Of a stretch of 64,000 nt of DNA, positions 1 to 12,504 are shown piece after piece; position 1 is the first letter of the stretch; every line of letters begins with the position of its first letter. Source of the stretch: Prunus persica (lineage: Eukaryota > Streptophyta > Magnoliopsida > Rosales > Rosaceae). The notes below the pieces were generated by a model that searched no databases, was not told the origin of the DNA, and saw nothing but the letters and a program-made list of their open reading frames with translations. The stretch is taken from contig NC_034015.1 of the NCBI RefSeq assembly GCF_000346465.2, positions 9,356,923-9,420,922 of the forward strand. The letters are read 5' to 3'. Made by a program: the position numbers and the translations under genes.

Positions 1-170
1 AGAAAGAAAGCTTAAACTTAAACACAAAATGAAATTAGTAATTAATCCCAAATCGAAGATAAGGGTACTTCCATTTAATAAATATTGATAGATAAGCAAA
101 AGCAACAAAGACTTAGACTGCTACTCTTTTATTGATATAGTAGTGAGTGAGTAGTTATTTCATAGCTATT

Positions 171-386
171 TTATTTGCGCAAATCCTTGAAATAGGCAGC
201 TGGGTTGCTCTCAAAGCTCTCCCTGGAGATTGTATCATCTCTTCCAGGAGCTTTCATAGACCCTGCTGCAGGGGCTCCACCACCACTTGCTGCTGCTGCT
301 GCCACATCGGATGACTTGGCCCCACTAGCATTTGGGTTTGCCACCTGGCTATTACTATTACCATTAGATCCTTTGCCGCCTCCCAT
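171..386 (-). CDS. small conserved plant protein, function unknown (71 aa)
   Basis: Single-exon frame of 71 codons. I start it at the ATG at 386 (MGGGKG...), because the upstream extension of the open frame is Cys/aromatic-rich and unlike the rest. The N-terminal half is low-complexity Gly/Asn/Ser/Ala. The C-terminal about 25 residues (MKAPGRDDTISRE... to NPAAYFKDLRK) are charged and well ordered, and I recognise this pattern as the tail of a small plant protein family with no assigned function. There is no signal peptide or membrane segment. A TATA-like element lies about 75 bp upstream. The frame ends in TAA at 171. I am fairly sure it is a real gene and do not know its function. Confidence 0.72.
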   Translation of the reverse strand: MGGGKGSNGNSNSQVANPNASGAKSSDVAAAAASGGGAPAAGSMKAPGRDDTISRESFESNPAAYFKDLRK

Positions 387-457
387 TTTTGCAATATTCC
401 AAAGTGCTTTTCTGGTTCTGTGTCTTAGTTGGAATTGGAGGGCTGCATTGCATGGCC

Positions 458-464
458 ATATATA
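458..464 (-). promoter_or_regulatory. TATA-like box for the small gene at 171-386
   Basis: TATATAT on the minus strand, 72 bp upstream of the chosen ATG. It would place transcription start near 430 and give a leader of about 45 nt. The position supports the internal start codon over the upstream extension. Confidence 0.4.
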
Positions 465-521
465 TACACAGATTGATTGATTGTAGTGCATTAATTTGAT
501 TCTAAGAATTAGAAAGGTCAA

Positions 522-1280
522 AAGTGGAAATTAATAGAAGCAGCATTGGAACTGCTAACAATACTTGAACTTGCGTTTTCCAATTACCCTGATAGGATTG
601 GGATTTGAATATTTGAACCTTCCAATGAACGAAGATTATAAATTGGATTATGGTGTTTTCAATCTAATCCAATCCAATCCAAATAGTACGTGCTTTTTGA
701 ATGTCTAATTAAGAAAAGGGTGGTATTGAAGTCGATGCATTTTCCCAACAACAATTGTACAATAAAGAAAGCTTGAACGTCAATCTGCAATACTCCATTA
801 GGAAATGTTTTGCTCAAGTATTTGATGCCTCATCAAGGTGTTTTGAAAAAAATAGCATGGGACATCTTGGCCCGGAAAAATTAAAGCCCAAAATAGTGGC
901 TCAAATAATATGGGCCTCTGTTTATGACATTTTTTAAAGTACAAATAGTAGTTTAAACTACACGAAGAGAGAAAAGAGTTTCTCACACATATACTATCAC
1001 AATGTCATAAGAATTCGAAGTACACAAGTTAATACCATTTTCTACTTGATTAGACTCCGTATGTAACCCTAAACCCTATTACAATTTCTCCATTATCTGT
1101 CATGGTATTTTTTATAATTTCCTCACAAAAAAGATCCTTTTACCAATTTTACTAAAATTTTGATGGGATGACACGTAAATGATGAAATTCATGTGTAAAC
1201 CTACATAATTTGATTTTAAAGTTTGAGAGCATAACTTTCAATAAATAAACCATGCTTTGAAAATAAACGGCCCATCGGAC
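522..1280. other. intergenic, no gene seen
   Basis: AT-rich DNA between the small minus-strand gene and the leader of SEN54. It includes an ATCCAATCCAATCC run at about 665-680 resembling the subterminal repeats of hAT-type MITEs. Short open frames here have no recognisable content. Confidence 0.5.
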
Positions 1281-1289
1281 GCCGTCTAA

Positions 1290-1433
1290 GTAAAGGCAAA
1301 ACCCAGCCTTCTGCTGAGTACTGAGTGCAGACGAGTGACCGCTACTGTGTGTCACCGTCACCCCTTGCATGCCGGTAGGCGTCGAAGAATCAACGGCCGA
1401 CGGCAGCAAGTCAGCAACACCAGTCGCTGCCAG
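1290..1433 (+). other. possible 5' leader exon of the SEN54 gene
   Basis: A locally GC-rich stretch ending in CCAG followed by a GTACC donor at 1434. An acceptor (TTTTTAG) sits at 1646-1652, six bases before the SEN54 ATG. This suggests a leader intron at 1434-1652. It is an inference from splice signals and base composition only. Confidence 0.4.
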
Positions 1434-1657
1434 GTACCACCTACTATCATTCATCTGCAATTCTTTTTTTTTTCTTTTTTTAAATATTAATCTTCTCATG
1501 CTAGATTGAATGGAAGTGGTTGGTTGAATGCATTTGTTATTTTATATAGATTGATTCATTGAAACGAATTCTGAATTTGTTATATGATGTAACCTTATTT
1601 TAAGTGGCTGCTGGCAGATTGAATGGCTGTTGTTTTTGATTGAAATTTTTAGGTATT

Positions 1658-3678
1658 ATGGAGGTCGTGGATTGGGGGAATTCTTTAGGGGAGAGTGTTT
1701 CTGAGGCCCCTGCACAACATGCCAACAGCACTGATGAAGAAAATCACTATGCTTCTGGGTCTGCATCCAAGTTTCAGCCCAGGTAAATGACTATCTTTAT
1801 GAAGAAAAAAAAATACAGTACAATTTCTATATTGCTCTCATGTTGATCATTCTTTTCAGGAAAATCACATCCAAGGCTCACTGGAATGACCAGATGGGCA
1901 TGGCTGAGGTGGTAGTTGAAAAGGGTAGATATCGGATATCCACGGGAATTGTGCGCCATAGCAAGCTCTATTACTCTATTGAGGAAGTTTTGTAAGTGAA
2001 ATAAAATATACTCAATTTATTCTGATTCATGTGCTCTATGTTTGAGGGTTTCTCTTGCGAAATTACTGAAATATTAAGTTTATGTAAAAACCAATAGACT
2101 TGACTCGAAATAAGTCAACTATATCAATCTTGGTTTATTTCATTTCATTTATCTTATTTTTCTTCAATGAGCCTTAAATTTGAATATTTTGTATGTATCT
2201 GAACTCTTTACCTTTCAAGCATTGGTGGCCTTACAATATCTTCTGAAATTTTTCCATTTCAATAATTTTAAAGCAAGACGAAAAGGAAAGTGCATGAAGA
2301 GGAACAAGTATGGGTAGAGGGCCAGAAACATTGTCTATTATGAAGTCAACTGAAATTTTATTGTCAGCTACAATTGACCTGCACTTTAACCAAAACTTGG
2401 GACTGTTAAAAAAATCTAGCAGGGGCTTGATGTAAATTCAGAGTCTGGTAGTACTCATTAGCATGAAAATTTCCTATTTCTTGTTCCGTTGAGATGGAAG
2501 TGCTTGCAAATTGTAACAGTCTTTTTAAAGGTTTTTGGTTGAAATAGGCGACTTGCTTCTCTTGGATGATAGTGGTACACTTTCCTTGGAAGATATATAT
2601 ATGAAGATTTCAGATAGAAAGAATGGGTGTTGTTGGGAGGAATTTCAAGCTTATAGGCAACTCAAGTCTCTTGGTTACATTGTTGGGCGGCATGGTATCC
2701 CCTGGTCTATAAAGAGTTTGAAGAGTAATTATGAAACTGTTTCTTCTCAAGGTTGTCCAGAAAGTGATGAGGTGGTGGACTTGGGATCAGAAGAGACTAG
2801 GTCTGTCATTGGATTGTTGAATGGGATGCAAATAAATGAAGCAAGGCTGATTTTTGATGTTTATCTCCCAAATAGCAAGTTCAGGAAGTCTTCTCCTGGT
2901 GATCCAAGTTTTGTGCTCTGCTTTACTAGGTATGCATATTTTGGCAATCCTGAGAATTTAGCAAAATTAATTCTGTTTGTGATTAGCTATGATTCTTTTT
3001 CTTTGAAGTATCAATTGTTATTATCATAAGATGTATCTATTCCTTGAATAGTCCAAAGACTACATATTTTTTGTGAGTAATTAACAGTTAGTTCCTTAGT
3101 AACTAGAAAACCATGTTAAGTTGCATATTGGCGAGGTTGTATGTGACGGAGTTTGTGCAGGAGTTACTTTGTTGAGAAGCATTTTGTTAACAAATTTATT
3201 TATGCAACAGAACAAGAAGGCCTATCTCGTATTTTCTTCTCGTGCACTCTTATTTTGCAATTATTATTTGGAAATCTTCTTAAATTTGAGGCTGTCCCTT
3301 AGCAATTGTCATCTTAAAAAATTTAATGCATCCCTGTTTATCATCTTTTGAAAGTTTAGACTCTTCATCAATAGTAATAGGTGGTGGAAGGTGGATGCTG
3401 AACGTTAGATGGACAAATTAGTTGGAGTTGGCATTCATAAAAAGAATGTTCTTTCAAAATTCTATGTGTTAGTTATCGATTCGTGTATGCCAATCTTGTG
3501 TAATAGTATTTAATTTTACACTTGCCTTCTCTGTTCTAGGGGTCCTCCACCATCCAAAGCAGACCTTGAAGCCCTCGAGAGACAATGTCAGAACATTCCT
3601 TTGAAGGTTTGCCATGAAGAGCAGGGGTGGGTGAGTTTCTTTTCCTTTGACAAGGTGGAACTTCCTGTCCTACCTTGA
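1658..3678 (+). CDS. SEN54: tRNA-splicing endonuclease subunit SEN54-like
   Basis: Spliced gene of 264 aa with exons 1658-1782, 1860-1991, 2531-2929 and 3540-3678. All junctions are GT-AG and all three introns fall in phase 2. Exon 1 encodes a short acidic N-terminus (MEVVDWGNS...). Exons 2-3 hold the Sen54 N-terminal domain, residues about 42-115, with the family motif VVVEKGRYRISTGIVR, then EIGDLLLLDDSG, YRQLKSLGYIVGRHG and PWS. The C-terminal part has DVYLPNSKFRKSSPGDPSF, typical of plant SEN54, and ends VELPVLP. SEN54 is the non-catalytic partner of SEN2 in the SEN complex that removes introns from pre-tRNAs; the SEN2/SEN34 subunits cut. The length is close to what I recall for plant homologues. 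The reading frame is intact across all exons. A MITE lies about 165 bp past the stop, so the 3' UTR may contain it. Confidence 0.87.
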
Positions 3679-3803
3679 CATCTGAAGTTGATGTTGGTTT
3701 GTACTGAAGAGGGGCATAAAACCTAATTGTCTTGAATCTGCGTTGAACCTCTTATCTGACTTCATATTTTGGACTGAAAAATCTGAAAAGATGGTGAATT
3801 GAA

Positions 3804-3807
<4 letters not shown>

Positions 3808-3849
<42 letters not shown>

Positions 3850-4053
3850 CCCGATCTCTTGGACCACAGGAGTCCAAGAGATTGTGGTCACCCACTGTTG
3901 GATATTAATCCAATGATTCAAAAAAGTTTCTTAAAAAGAGTGTAAGAATGAGAGAACCGTTGAATTTACATCCAACGGTGAGTGACCACAAATTTCTTGG
4001 ACCTCTGTAGTCCAAGAGATCAGAACTGTATATATATATATATATATATATAT
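3808..4053. repeat. two (TA)n microsatellite tracts flanking a MITE
   Basis: (TA)n at about 3808-3844 and again at about 4028-4053, split by the MITE between them. Either the MITE inserted into one (TA)n tract, or it carries (TA)n at its ends. Confidence 0.85.
3845..4028. mobile_element. Micron-like MITE with palindromic termini
   Basis: About 184 bp with long terminal inverted repeats. The left end reads ACAATCCCGATCTCTTGGAC and the right end, reverse-complemented, reads ACAGTTCTGATCTCTTGGAC. Similarity continues about 60 bp inward to the GTGGTCACYCACYGTTGGAT region. Each end also folds on itself: ATCTCTTGGAC pairs with GTCCAAGAGAT across a 7-nt loop. Flanking by (TA)n is the hallmark of the rice Micron MITE type. 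It encodes nothing. Confidence 0.7.
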
Positions 4054-4124
4054 TTTCTTTCTGATTTTGCATGGAGTTTATTTCCTTGTTTAATGAAATA
4101 AAATTGCTTGGATTTCTACAAATA

Positions 4125-5095
4125 GGGGATGTTTACCGACTAGGATTGGATTGGATTATGAGGTAGAATTAGATTGCATTGGATTAGAGAGGATAATATT
4201 AATCCATGGATGTGTTTAGTACTACACATGATTAAGGAGTTGCATTAACTAAACTATGCTATTACATGGGCTAGCAAGATTAGACATAATTCGATCCAAC
4301 TTAATCCCAACCATTTCGTTTGCTATATTAGACAGAATTCAATCCACATTGTTTTTAGGCTACTAAAAATTTGGCTACAATTTATGACTCCTATTGGGTC
4401 GTATAATCCAACTCACCAAACAAGCTAATAAAGGCTATAAGGTTTTGATTATGAGCAATCGTATGATTGATATATCCCTGGAAAAGAAAAAACAAATGAA
4501 ATTGGTCCATTAGCCTTAGCTCAGTAGCGTGCAGCCCCAATGTTTGTGATCCTTGCAAAATATTCCTCCTATAATATTTTGACCAAACTCAATCAAATCT
4601 TTAATGAACTTGATAATGCAGCACTATGGCTAATGGTATAATATTTTATATTAAAGTATTATTAATTAAAGATTTGATTGTATTAGCCTACACGTCAGAA
4701 AAATAATATCTTTAATATTATTATTCTTTTTTTAGTCTTCCTTTTAGATGTTTTTACACATAATTATGTAAGTCTAGCCTAATACTTCAAACAAGACAAC
4801 AATTATTTGCTAAGAAAGATAGGTCAAAGTTTTTGCTTGTGTTTTGTTTTTGTTTTTTTCCCCAAGCTATGCTCTACAACATTTGCTAAAAATTTCAAAA
4901 CTTCCTAACAGGAACTTCGATTCCCTCAAAGAGATTGCCCTCCATGCTCAACTTATCATCATCAGGCTGCTGGTTAAATAAAATTTATTAGTTCACAAGG
5001 TTAAACCAATAAAAGACAAAGTAAGTTGCGGCTATAATTCCTTGATTATTTCCCAATTCTGTTTTTGAATTTTTAGGTCTTTTTTTTTTTCGGAG
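4125..5095. other. intergenic, probable decayed MITE sequence
   Basis: 4125-4440 has the look of a hAT-type MITE: GGGGATGTTTACCGACTAGG at the left, repeated GGATTGGATT-type motifs, and TCCAACTCACCAAACAAGC at the right. I could not define ends or a target duplication. 4440-5095 shows nothing recognisable. Confidence 0.3.
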
Positions 5096-6165
5096 AAAGA
5101 ATTCATTGCAAACCCACAAAAAAAACAATCCCTAAAATATCGATAATATCGAGGATATTATTGTTTTTTCGGGTCTAGGATATTTTGGAACATATCCATA
5201 AACATATCGTATAAGTATCATACAATCAGAAAATATTGACGTCGATAATTTCTGACACTTCAGTAACATTTGGTCAATATATCGCTACAATATCGATAAT
5301 ATCGAGATGATGAAGACAAAGAAAAATTTGAAGAGTTATTTACACTAACACCCCTTGAGGTTTCTTGTGCGTTCACAAAACCCCCTCAGGTCTCAAAAGT
5401 TACACGAACACCCCCCTGAGGTTTCAGTTTGTTTTCACTAAACCCTTTTTTCGTTGATTGTTTGTCCAAAAATTGATGATTTCATTGAAAAAAAAAACTT
5501 ATGCAAATAACAAAATTCACCTCAATGAAGTATATACAATCTAATCTCAAAGGCCAACTTTGTCATTTGGAGAATTTATATTTTATAAAATCATCAATCT
5601 TTGGATTAAAAATCAATGAAAATGAGTTTTTTGAAAACAATTTAAAACCTCAGGTGGTCTTCTGTAATTTCTAAAACCTCAAGGAGTTTTGTGAAAAAGT
5701 CGAAAACCTCAGGAGGTGCTAGTGTAAATAACTCAAATTTGAATCTTATAGAAACTCTATGTGGTACTAAGCCACTCATATATCTTATCATGCAATGTAT
5801 AAAGTATAAAATATTGTAGTAAATTATTATAAATAAATAATTATGGTGTATTTAATCTTCTTTCATTAATTACTGCATATTTTCTACACTCGCAGTGTTT
5901 GTTAGCTCGCTATATAATCAAGTTAAATCAGTTAAACCCATCATGCATTGCATTTCCTTCCAATTTTTTGTGATAAAGTAACAAATAATTAACTAAATAA
6001 ACATCTTCCAAAGTTTCAAGAAAAATTTTCAAGTTTTTCTTATAATTTTCTTGATTTTTATTTAATTTTTATTGATATCGATAATATCCCGATATTTCCA
6101 TAGAAATTTTTATGTTTTTAGACTACCAATATTTCCGAAACATCGATATTTAGACCTTGCCTAGA
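5095..6165. repeat. AT-rich element with repeated ATATCGATAATATCG motifs
   Basis: Both ends of this stretch carry related sequence (AATATCGATAATATCGAGG near 5137 and 5291; inverted-type ATCGATAATATCCCGATATT near 6074; AGGTCT near 5076 and AGACCT near 6150). This suggests a non-coding transposon of about 1 kb interrupted by the Mutator-type MITE at 5333-5734. The borders are uncertain. Confidence 0.4.
5333..5734. mobile_element. Mutator-type MITE, 402 bp, with 9-bp target duplication
   Basis: Terminal inverted repeats of about 31 bp: the left begins GAGTTATTTACACTAACACC and the right, reverse-complemented, begins GAGTTATTTACACTAGCACC, continuing TGAGGTTT at both ends. AAATTTGAA is present immediately left (5324-5332) and right (5735-5743), a perfect 9-bp duplication, which is diagnostic of the Mutator superfamily. 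There is no coding capacity. The interior has several CCTCAGG/CCTGAGG repeats. Confidence 0.85.
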
Positions 6166-7303
<1,138 letters not shown>

Positions 7304-7388
7304 CAGTTTACAACCACAAGCCTTCTGCTTCCCTTTCTGGCAAGCACATGCTACCACATAGATCATGCATCCCTCAACCTTATCAGTT

Positions 7389-7489
7389 CACTACTACAAA
7401 AAGTGAAAAAGACGACCAGAAAACAACGACGGTCTAAGTGAAAACCGTCGTGGTTTATAAAAAGACGACGGTTCTAAAAACACCGTCGT
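7389..7489 (+). repeat. CACTA left terminal inverted repeat and first subterminal motif pairs
   Basis: The TIR (7389 to about 7416) is followed within 75 bp by four subterminal motifs in alternating orientation: ACGACGGT 7426-7433, ACCGTCGT 7444-7451, ACGACGGT 7465-7472, ACCGTCGT 7482-7489. Each pair can form a hairpin. Subterminal motifs like these are where the CACTA accessory protein (TNPA in Spm) binds to bring the ends together; that role is inferred here. Confidence 0.9.
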
Positions 7490-8156
7490 GTAATACAACC
7501 TTAGACAACTAAAAAATGGAGATTCAAATGGCTGTTCAAAAACAACGACGTACATAATTAAACAACCGACGCCTATTTGAAACAGATTTCCGCAGTGTAA
7601 AATCAATGCCAACAAAGAACGGCAGAAGTTATGAATCGACCGACGTAGAAAGTAAAGACGACGATTTCAATAAAAACTGCCGTTTTTACTCATAAAATAA
7701 CACGACGAGGTTTTCGTATAAGACGCCGTATAATTACAAACAAATCCACGGCTTTAAAATACAAAATATCGCCGTATTAAATTAATTTACAACGACGGAA
7801 AATATAAATATATCGACGTCATTCTCGTATAGTTCTACGACGTTATCTTTAAATCGTACAATAAAATTTAACGTCGTATTTATTCATTTTATACGTCGTA
7901 CCTTTAATTTTAACGGTCGTCTTAATAAGAATTTTTGTTAACAATTTTTTTCTTTGATTTTCTTATCCTACGTCGGTAGATCTACTTAATGACAAGAATT
8001 GAAATAACCACGACGGTTTATATAGAACACCGCCGACATAATCAGATTTGTCTGAGATCCCAAGGGTTACGAAATCTTACCAGATGGAACTCTGTTCCAC
8101 ATCATAATCTTAACAGATGACACAGATTTGCAAATATTGCGTCGTGTTAGTTTACA

Positions 8157-9532
8157 AATTCTAGAACATTAATTTCCCTCATTTAAATTTCCTCGGGAAA
8201 GAAAAATCTATTTATCACGCTTTGTAATTGAAAACTAAAACTGAAAGAATACGGGAAAAAAAACTCTATTTATAATTTAAAAATAAAATCCACGTCGGTT
8301 GTAGTACACTTAACGACGTTTAACAAAATAATCTACGTCGGTAATTATAAATCTACCGCCATCTTAACTTAATATAGACGACGAGAAAAGACGACGGTAG
8401 AACAGAAAACCGCCGTTGTTTCAGTTTCTTTAACAGTTTGGTCCTTTATCTTTCTGCAGGACTTGTATAGTTCAAAGCATTGACAATGTCTTCATCATAT
8501 CTCCCAGAAACTACTGATTCAATTGCTCATGCTTTAGAGGCCATCTGAAGCCATTTCTATTCTTTATCGCATTCTTGAAACCCATCTTCTTCTTCTGAAG
8601 CTCTACGGATAAAGGAAGAGGCTATCACAAATCCGACGGATCTTCTTAGGCAAGAAAATCAAGCAGAGGATCAGGCACATCTGATCTTCAGATTTCCCTG
8701 AGAAGCGAACTTTCCTTCGACAGCGAGTGGAGGCCAGGCTTGCATCTCTTTTGATGGAAAGCAAGGAGTATTCAGAAGCACTAAGTGTCCTATCAGGCTT
8801 GATCAAGGAAGTGAGAAGGCTAGTTGACAACTTCTTCTTGTGGACATATATTTGATGCGAGTAAGCTCAATTTCTCTTTGAGAAAACATCCAAATTATTG
8901 TCTTTGAGACATGAGAGACTGAGAGAGGAAGAACTTGGAACCTTAAATGTAAACCGAAAATGAATGAAAGCGACAAATTTATAGAATAAATTTTTAAAAC
9001 CAACGGCGGTCCTTACAAAAAAACCGCCGTTTAAATTGTAAAATCAACGTCGGTATGATCGACGTATATTACAGAAATTCACGTCGGTAAATTAATAAAA
9101 ACGACGTGTTAAATAATCTACCATGACGCGAGTTATTACTTATGTACTTTAATTTTTGAGTTTACTACGACGGTACCTACAAACTCCTGTCGTATTTATT
9201 TACCACGTCCGAAGTTAAATGTACCATCGTATTTTGTAATTTATACGTCGTAGTTATATGTAACCGCCGTATTATTTTTTTGAAATGGTTTTATATGTAA
9301 GCAACTTTTCGTCTACTTGACTTACACATTCGTTGTTTTTATATTCTTATTTTATTTAAATCTGTCATCCAAAAAAGAAACTTTACATATTGCAGAATAT
9401 TAATTTCCTTCGTTTTAAATTTCCTCCGGAAAAAAAACTCTATTTATAACGCACTGTAATTGAAAAATAAACTGAAAGGTCACGGGAAAAAAAATTCTAT
9501 TCATAATTTAAAAATTAAAATCCACGTCGGTT
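8157..9532. repeat. direct repeat of about 145 bp in the CACTA left arm (two copies)
   Basis: Copies at about 8157-8302 and about 9388-9532 share ATTAATTTCC, AAATTTCCTC, CTCTATTTAT, TGTAATTGAA and the end AAAATCCACGTCGGTT. They bracket the captured RPN6 fragment, so the capture or a later duplication may have involved this repeat. Confidence 0.75.
8449..8890 (+). pseudogene. RPN6: captured fragment of RPN6 (26S proteasome lid subunit, PSMD11)
   Basis: From the ATG at 8486 the translation begins MSSSYLPETTDSIAHALEA. It continues after small frameshifts as SEAISILYRIL, IKEEAIT, TDLLRQENQAED, then jumps to EKRTFLRQRVEARLASLLM, ESKEYSEALSVLSGLIKEV and, after a 1-nt loss, a DKLLLVD-like segment. 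These are in order and very close to plant RPN6 N-terminal sequence from memory. The stretch between about residues 70 and 120 is deleted. RPN6 is a PCI-domain scaffold subunit of the proteasome lid. Several frameshifts exclude an RPN6 product. The fragment lies inside the CACTA left arm, far from any RPN6 gene, and is nearly free of the CGWCG motif, so it is a transduplicated host fragment. A TGCAG at 8455-8459 may be a carried-over leader splice acceptor. Confidence 0.85.
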
Positions 9533-9679
9533 ATATTAAACCTAACGACGTTAAATGAAATGATTCCACGTCGAACGAAAAATATTGCGTCGTGTTAGTT
9601 AAAAACGACGTAGTTAAATGTAACCGCCGTATTATTTTTTTGAAATGGTTTTATATGTAAGCAAATTTTCGACTTACAC
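8891..9679. repeat. CACTA left-arm non-coding region, motif-rich, with a 361-bp-spaced duplication
   Basis: No gene. CGWCG motifs return right after the RPN6 fragment. A segment TGTAACCGCCGTATTATTTT plus about 45 bp occurs near 9259 and again near 9620, giving a second internal duplication about 361 bp apart. Confidence 0.6.
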
Positions 9680-9850
9680 ATGCACTGTTTCCAAACCCGA
9701 TTAAAAATTTCAATCTCCCAGAGAAACCTTTTCGTCTTTTTTCCTTGTCAGAGCATTGTCAGAGTTTCTCATCGTCTTCCTCTCGTCTTCTTCGTCGTCT
9801 CTGAACTTAAACATCGATCATCTTCCTCTTGCTTTCATTGCACGCAAAAG
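9680..9850 (+). promoter_or_regulatory. probable leader exon of the CACTA accessory gene
   Basis: A CT-rich, motif-poor block (TCTTCCTCTCGTCTTCTTCG-type) ends CAAAAG and is followed by GTAAGC at 9851, a good splice donor. Acceptors lie at 10135 and 10523, before the first coding exon. The base composition fits a plant 5' UTR. Inferred. Confidence 0.5.
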
Positions 9851-10263
9851 GTAAGCTTTCATTTTCACTATTTTGGTTACTGTTTTGCATGCTCATACGT
9901 TTTTTGTTTGAAAAATCTTTTTACCTTTTTTCTGGCCAAAATCATTTTACTTCTTTCCAAGTTTGATAAAATATACAGACAAAGAGGGAAAGTTTCCAAC
10001 TTTGAAGACAACTACATCAACTAAATAAGACGACGGTAGACCACGACGGTTCGTCAGTTGTTCTAGCGTCGTCTGAAAATTGACAAAGTTGTTTTTAAAA
10101 TAATAGTCTTTTTTTATATGCTTGTTTAATTGCAGGTTTGATTTCTCTGAACAATGGTTTTTGTTTTTCCCTTATTTGATAAAATATAAAGAAAAAGAAA
10201 CTAGGGTTGGTATCTAATATAGACGACAAAATATCTTATTGTTTTACGTCGTGTGAATGTTAA

Positions 10264-10403
10264 TACCACGACGGTGTATTACTATTGACGTCGTATGAAC
10301 ATAAATACCACGACGTTATATAAATAATAGTTTTACCACGACGGTGTATTACTATTGACGTCGTGTGAACATATATACCACGACGTTATATAAATAATGG
10401 TTT
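10264..10403. repeat. 70-bp tandem repeat, two copies, in a leader intron
   Basis: Copies start at 10264 and 10334 with TACCACGACGGTGTATTACT. Each contributes an ACGACGGT, a GACGTCGT and a CACGACGTT, so the duplication multiplies the motif. Confidence 0.85.
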
Positions 10404-11424
10404 TAAACATTTATTACGTCTGAGATTATTTCATTGCGTCGTCTAAAATCATATCATACGTCGTATTTTTTTAATACCGTCGTTTGTGTTCTTAATGTTT
10501 TCCTGAAATATTTTCACTTGCAGTTTTGTCTGTTAAAATGGTTTCTCAACAACAAACTAAGGATTCTGGCTCCAAGAAGCTTGGAATGGTAGCTCCTCAA
10601 GACAAGTCTTCGAAGGAGATGAAGTCTTCGAAGAAGATGAAGTTTGCTTCATCATCTGCTGAGACAAAACAAACCAGCCAGACAACAATCTCTGATGATT
10701 CAAAGACTGGTCGAGGTATGAGCACAATGCCTCGTGTTGTGAAGAGAAAGCTTCAGAAACTGAGGCCAATTGTTGAGTACAATAAAAGGGGGAAAGGTGT
10801 TGGCCAAGCACATATTGAGATGCAGTCGTATATTGGTGTGTTGGCACGCTCCAGGATCCCACTTGTGGACAAGAAATGGTCCCAAATCCCCAAGGATATA
10901 AAGGAGCAGATTTGGGAAGCAGTTGACATGGATTTTGTCGTAGGCCAAGGAGGCAAGACCTCTGTTTTAGCTTCTGCTTCCAAGAAATGGAAGGATTTCA
11001 AGTCTACACTAACGAGGCATTATATCCTTCCATACACCAATGACAGGGATAAATTAAGCCAACCCCCTGAAACATATAAATTCATAGAGAAAGCACAATG
11101 GGATGCCTTTGTAGCTTCAAGGCTATCCAAAGATTTTGAGTCTGTGCATTCTCAACATGCACAGATTAGGGAGAAACTCGAGTACAATCATCGATTGTCT
11201 CGAAAATGATATGCTGGATTGGAGGATCAATTGGAGGAAACCATGCCTGGGGTAGAAATTGATCGATCTACCTTATGGAAGAGAGCTAGACAGGACAAAC
11301 ATGGTAACATCCCTGATCCAAAGGTGACAGAGAAAGCAAAATTAATTGTAAGCCTACTATCACTCTGTTTTAAATTTTTATTAAACTGTGAATTATTCTT
11401 ATTACGTCGTATGTTATATTTTTC

Positions 11425-11660
11425 GTCGTGTGAATGATATTACCACGTCGAGAAATTTTTAAAAACGTCGTTAAAGGTCTAAATAGGAATCACTACTAAT
11501 TTTCTGTAATTATAGCATAAGACGTCGGTGGTTCATTTTCGCGTCGTGTGAATGATATTACCACGTCGAAAATTTTTTAAAAACGTCGTTAACGGTCTAA
11601 ATAGGAATCACTACTCTGTTATCTTTAATTATAGCATAAGACGTCGGTTGTTTATTCATT
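11425..11660. repeat. 118-bp intronic tandem repeat, two copies
   Basis: Copies start at 11425 and 11543 with GTCGTGTGAATGATATTACC in the intron 11348-11814. Each brings several ACGTCG-type motifs. Confidence 0.85.
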
Positions 11661-12504
11661 TCGTCGTTTTAAATAAATAACCACGTCGGTATAACTACCG
11701 TCGTGATAAGTTATAATAACGTCGGTTTATACGTTATTGAGTCGTGTGAAATTATATAATACGTCGTTTGTACATAAATAACCGTCGTGTGTTTTTTTGT
11801 TTATCTTTTTTTAGGATGAATTCCAGAAACAAGTCTCGGAAGGCAAAGTCAGAGTAGATGGCAGCAATGATGTGCTGACCATGGCTTTGGGCCCCGAGCA
11901 TCCAGGCAGACTGAGGGGAGTTGGTGCTGGTGTTTCCCCAAGGCAATATTTCAATTTGCCCAAACCACAGAGGGTGAGCTTTGACGACCGTTTGAAGGAC
12001 AGTTTAAAAGTTCTCCTTCAAGAAGAGACTAAAAAGATGGAGGCTAAGGCAAGGGAAGAGGCCTTAAGGATGGAGGCTAGGACAAAACAATTGGTAGAGG
12101 CTGAGAGGGAGCATTTCCTGAGTCAGCTTTCCCAATTAATTCCCAATTTTGATCCAAGCATGCTTAAACCAAGAATTAGCCAAAGCCCCAAAAATCCAAT
12201 GTCTGACAAAGCTAGCTGCTCTGGAGGTGATGTGAGATCCCTACATTTGGAGGATGATACTGCCAAAATGGGGAAACATCAGCCAGATGAAGAGAAGGAA
12301 GAAGAAAAAAGAGATGAAGAGAAGGAAGAAGAAAAGGAGAAAGAAGATGAAGAAAAGCATGACGACAAGGTATGTTCACATAACTTTGCCTTTTTTATTT
12401 GTTTTTCAAAATTTCAGACGTCGATATTTTTATTTAATCCGTCGTTTGTTTAAAACTTAGACGGCGGACTTTTTTTAAGACGTAATAAAATATTTAAACG
12501 ACGG

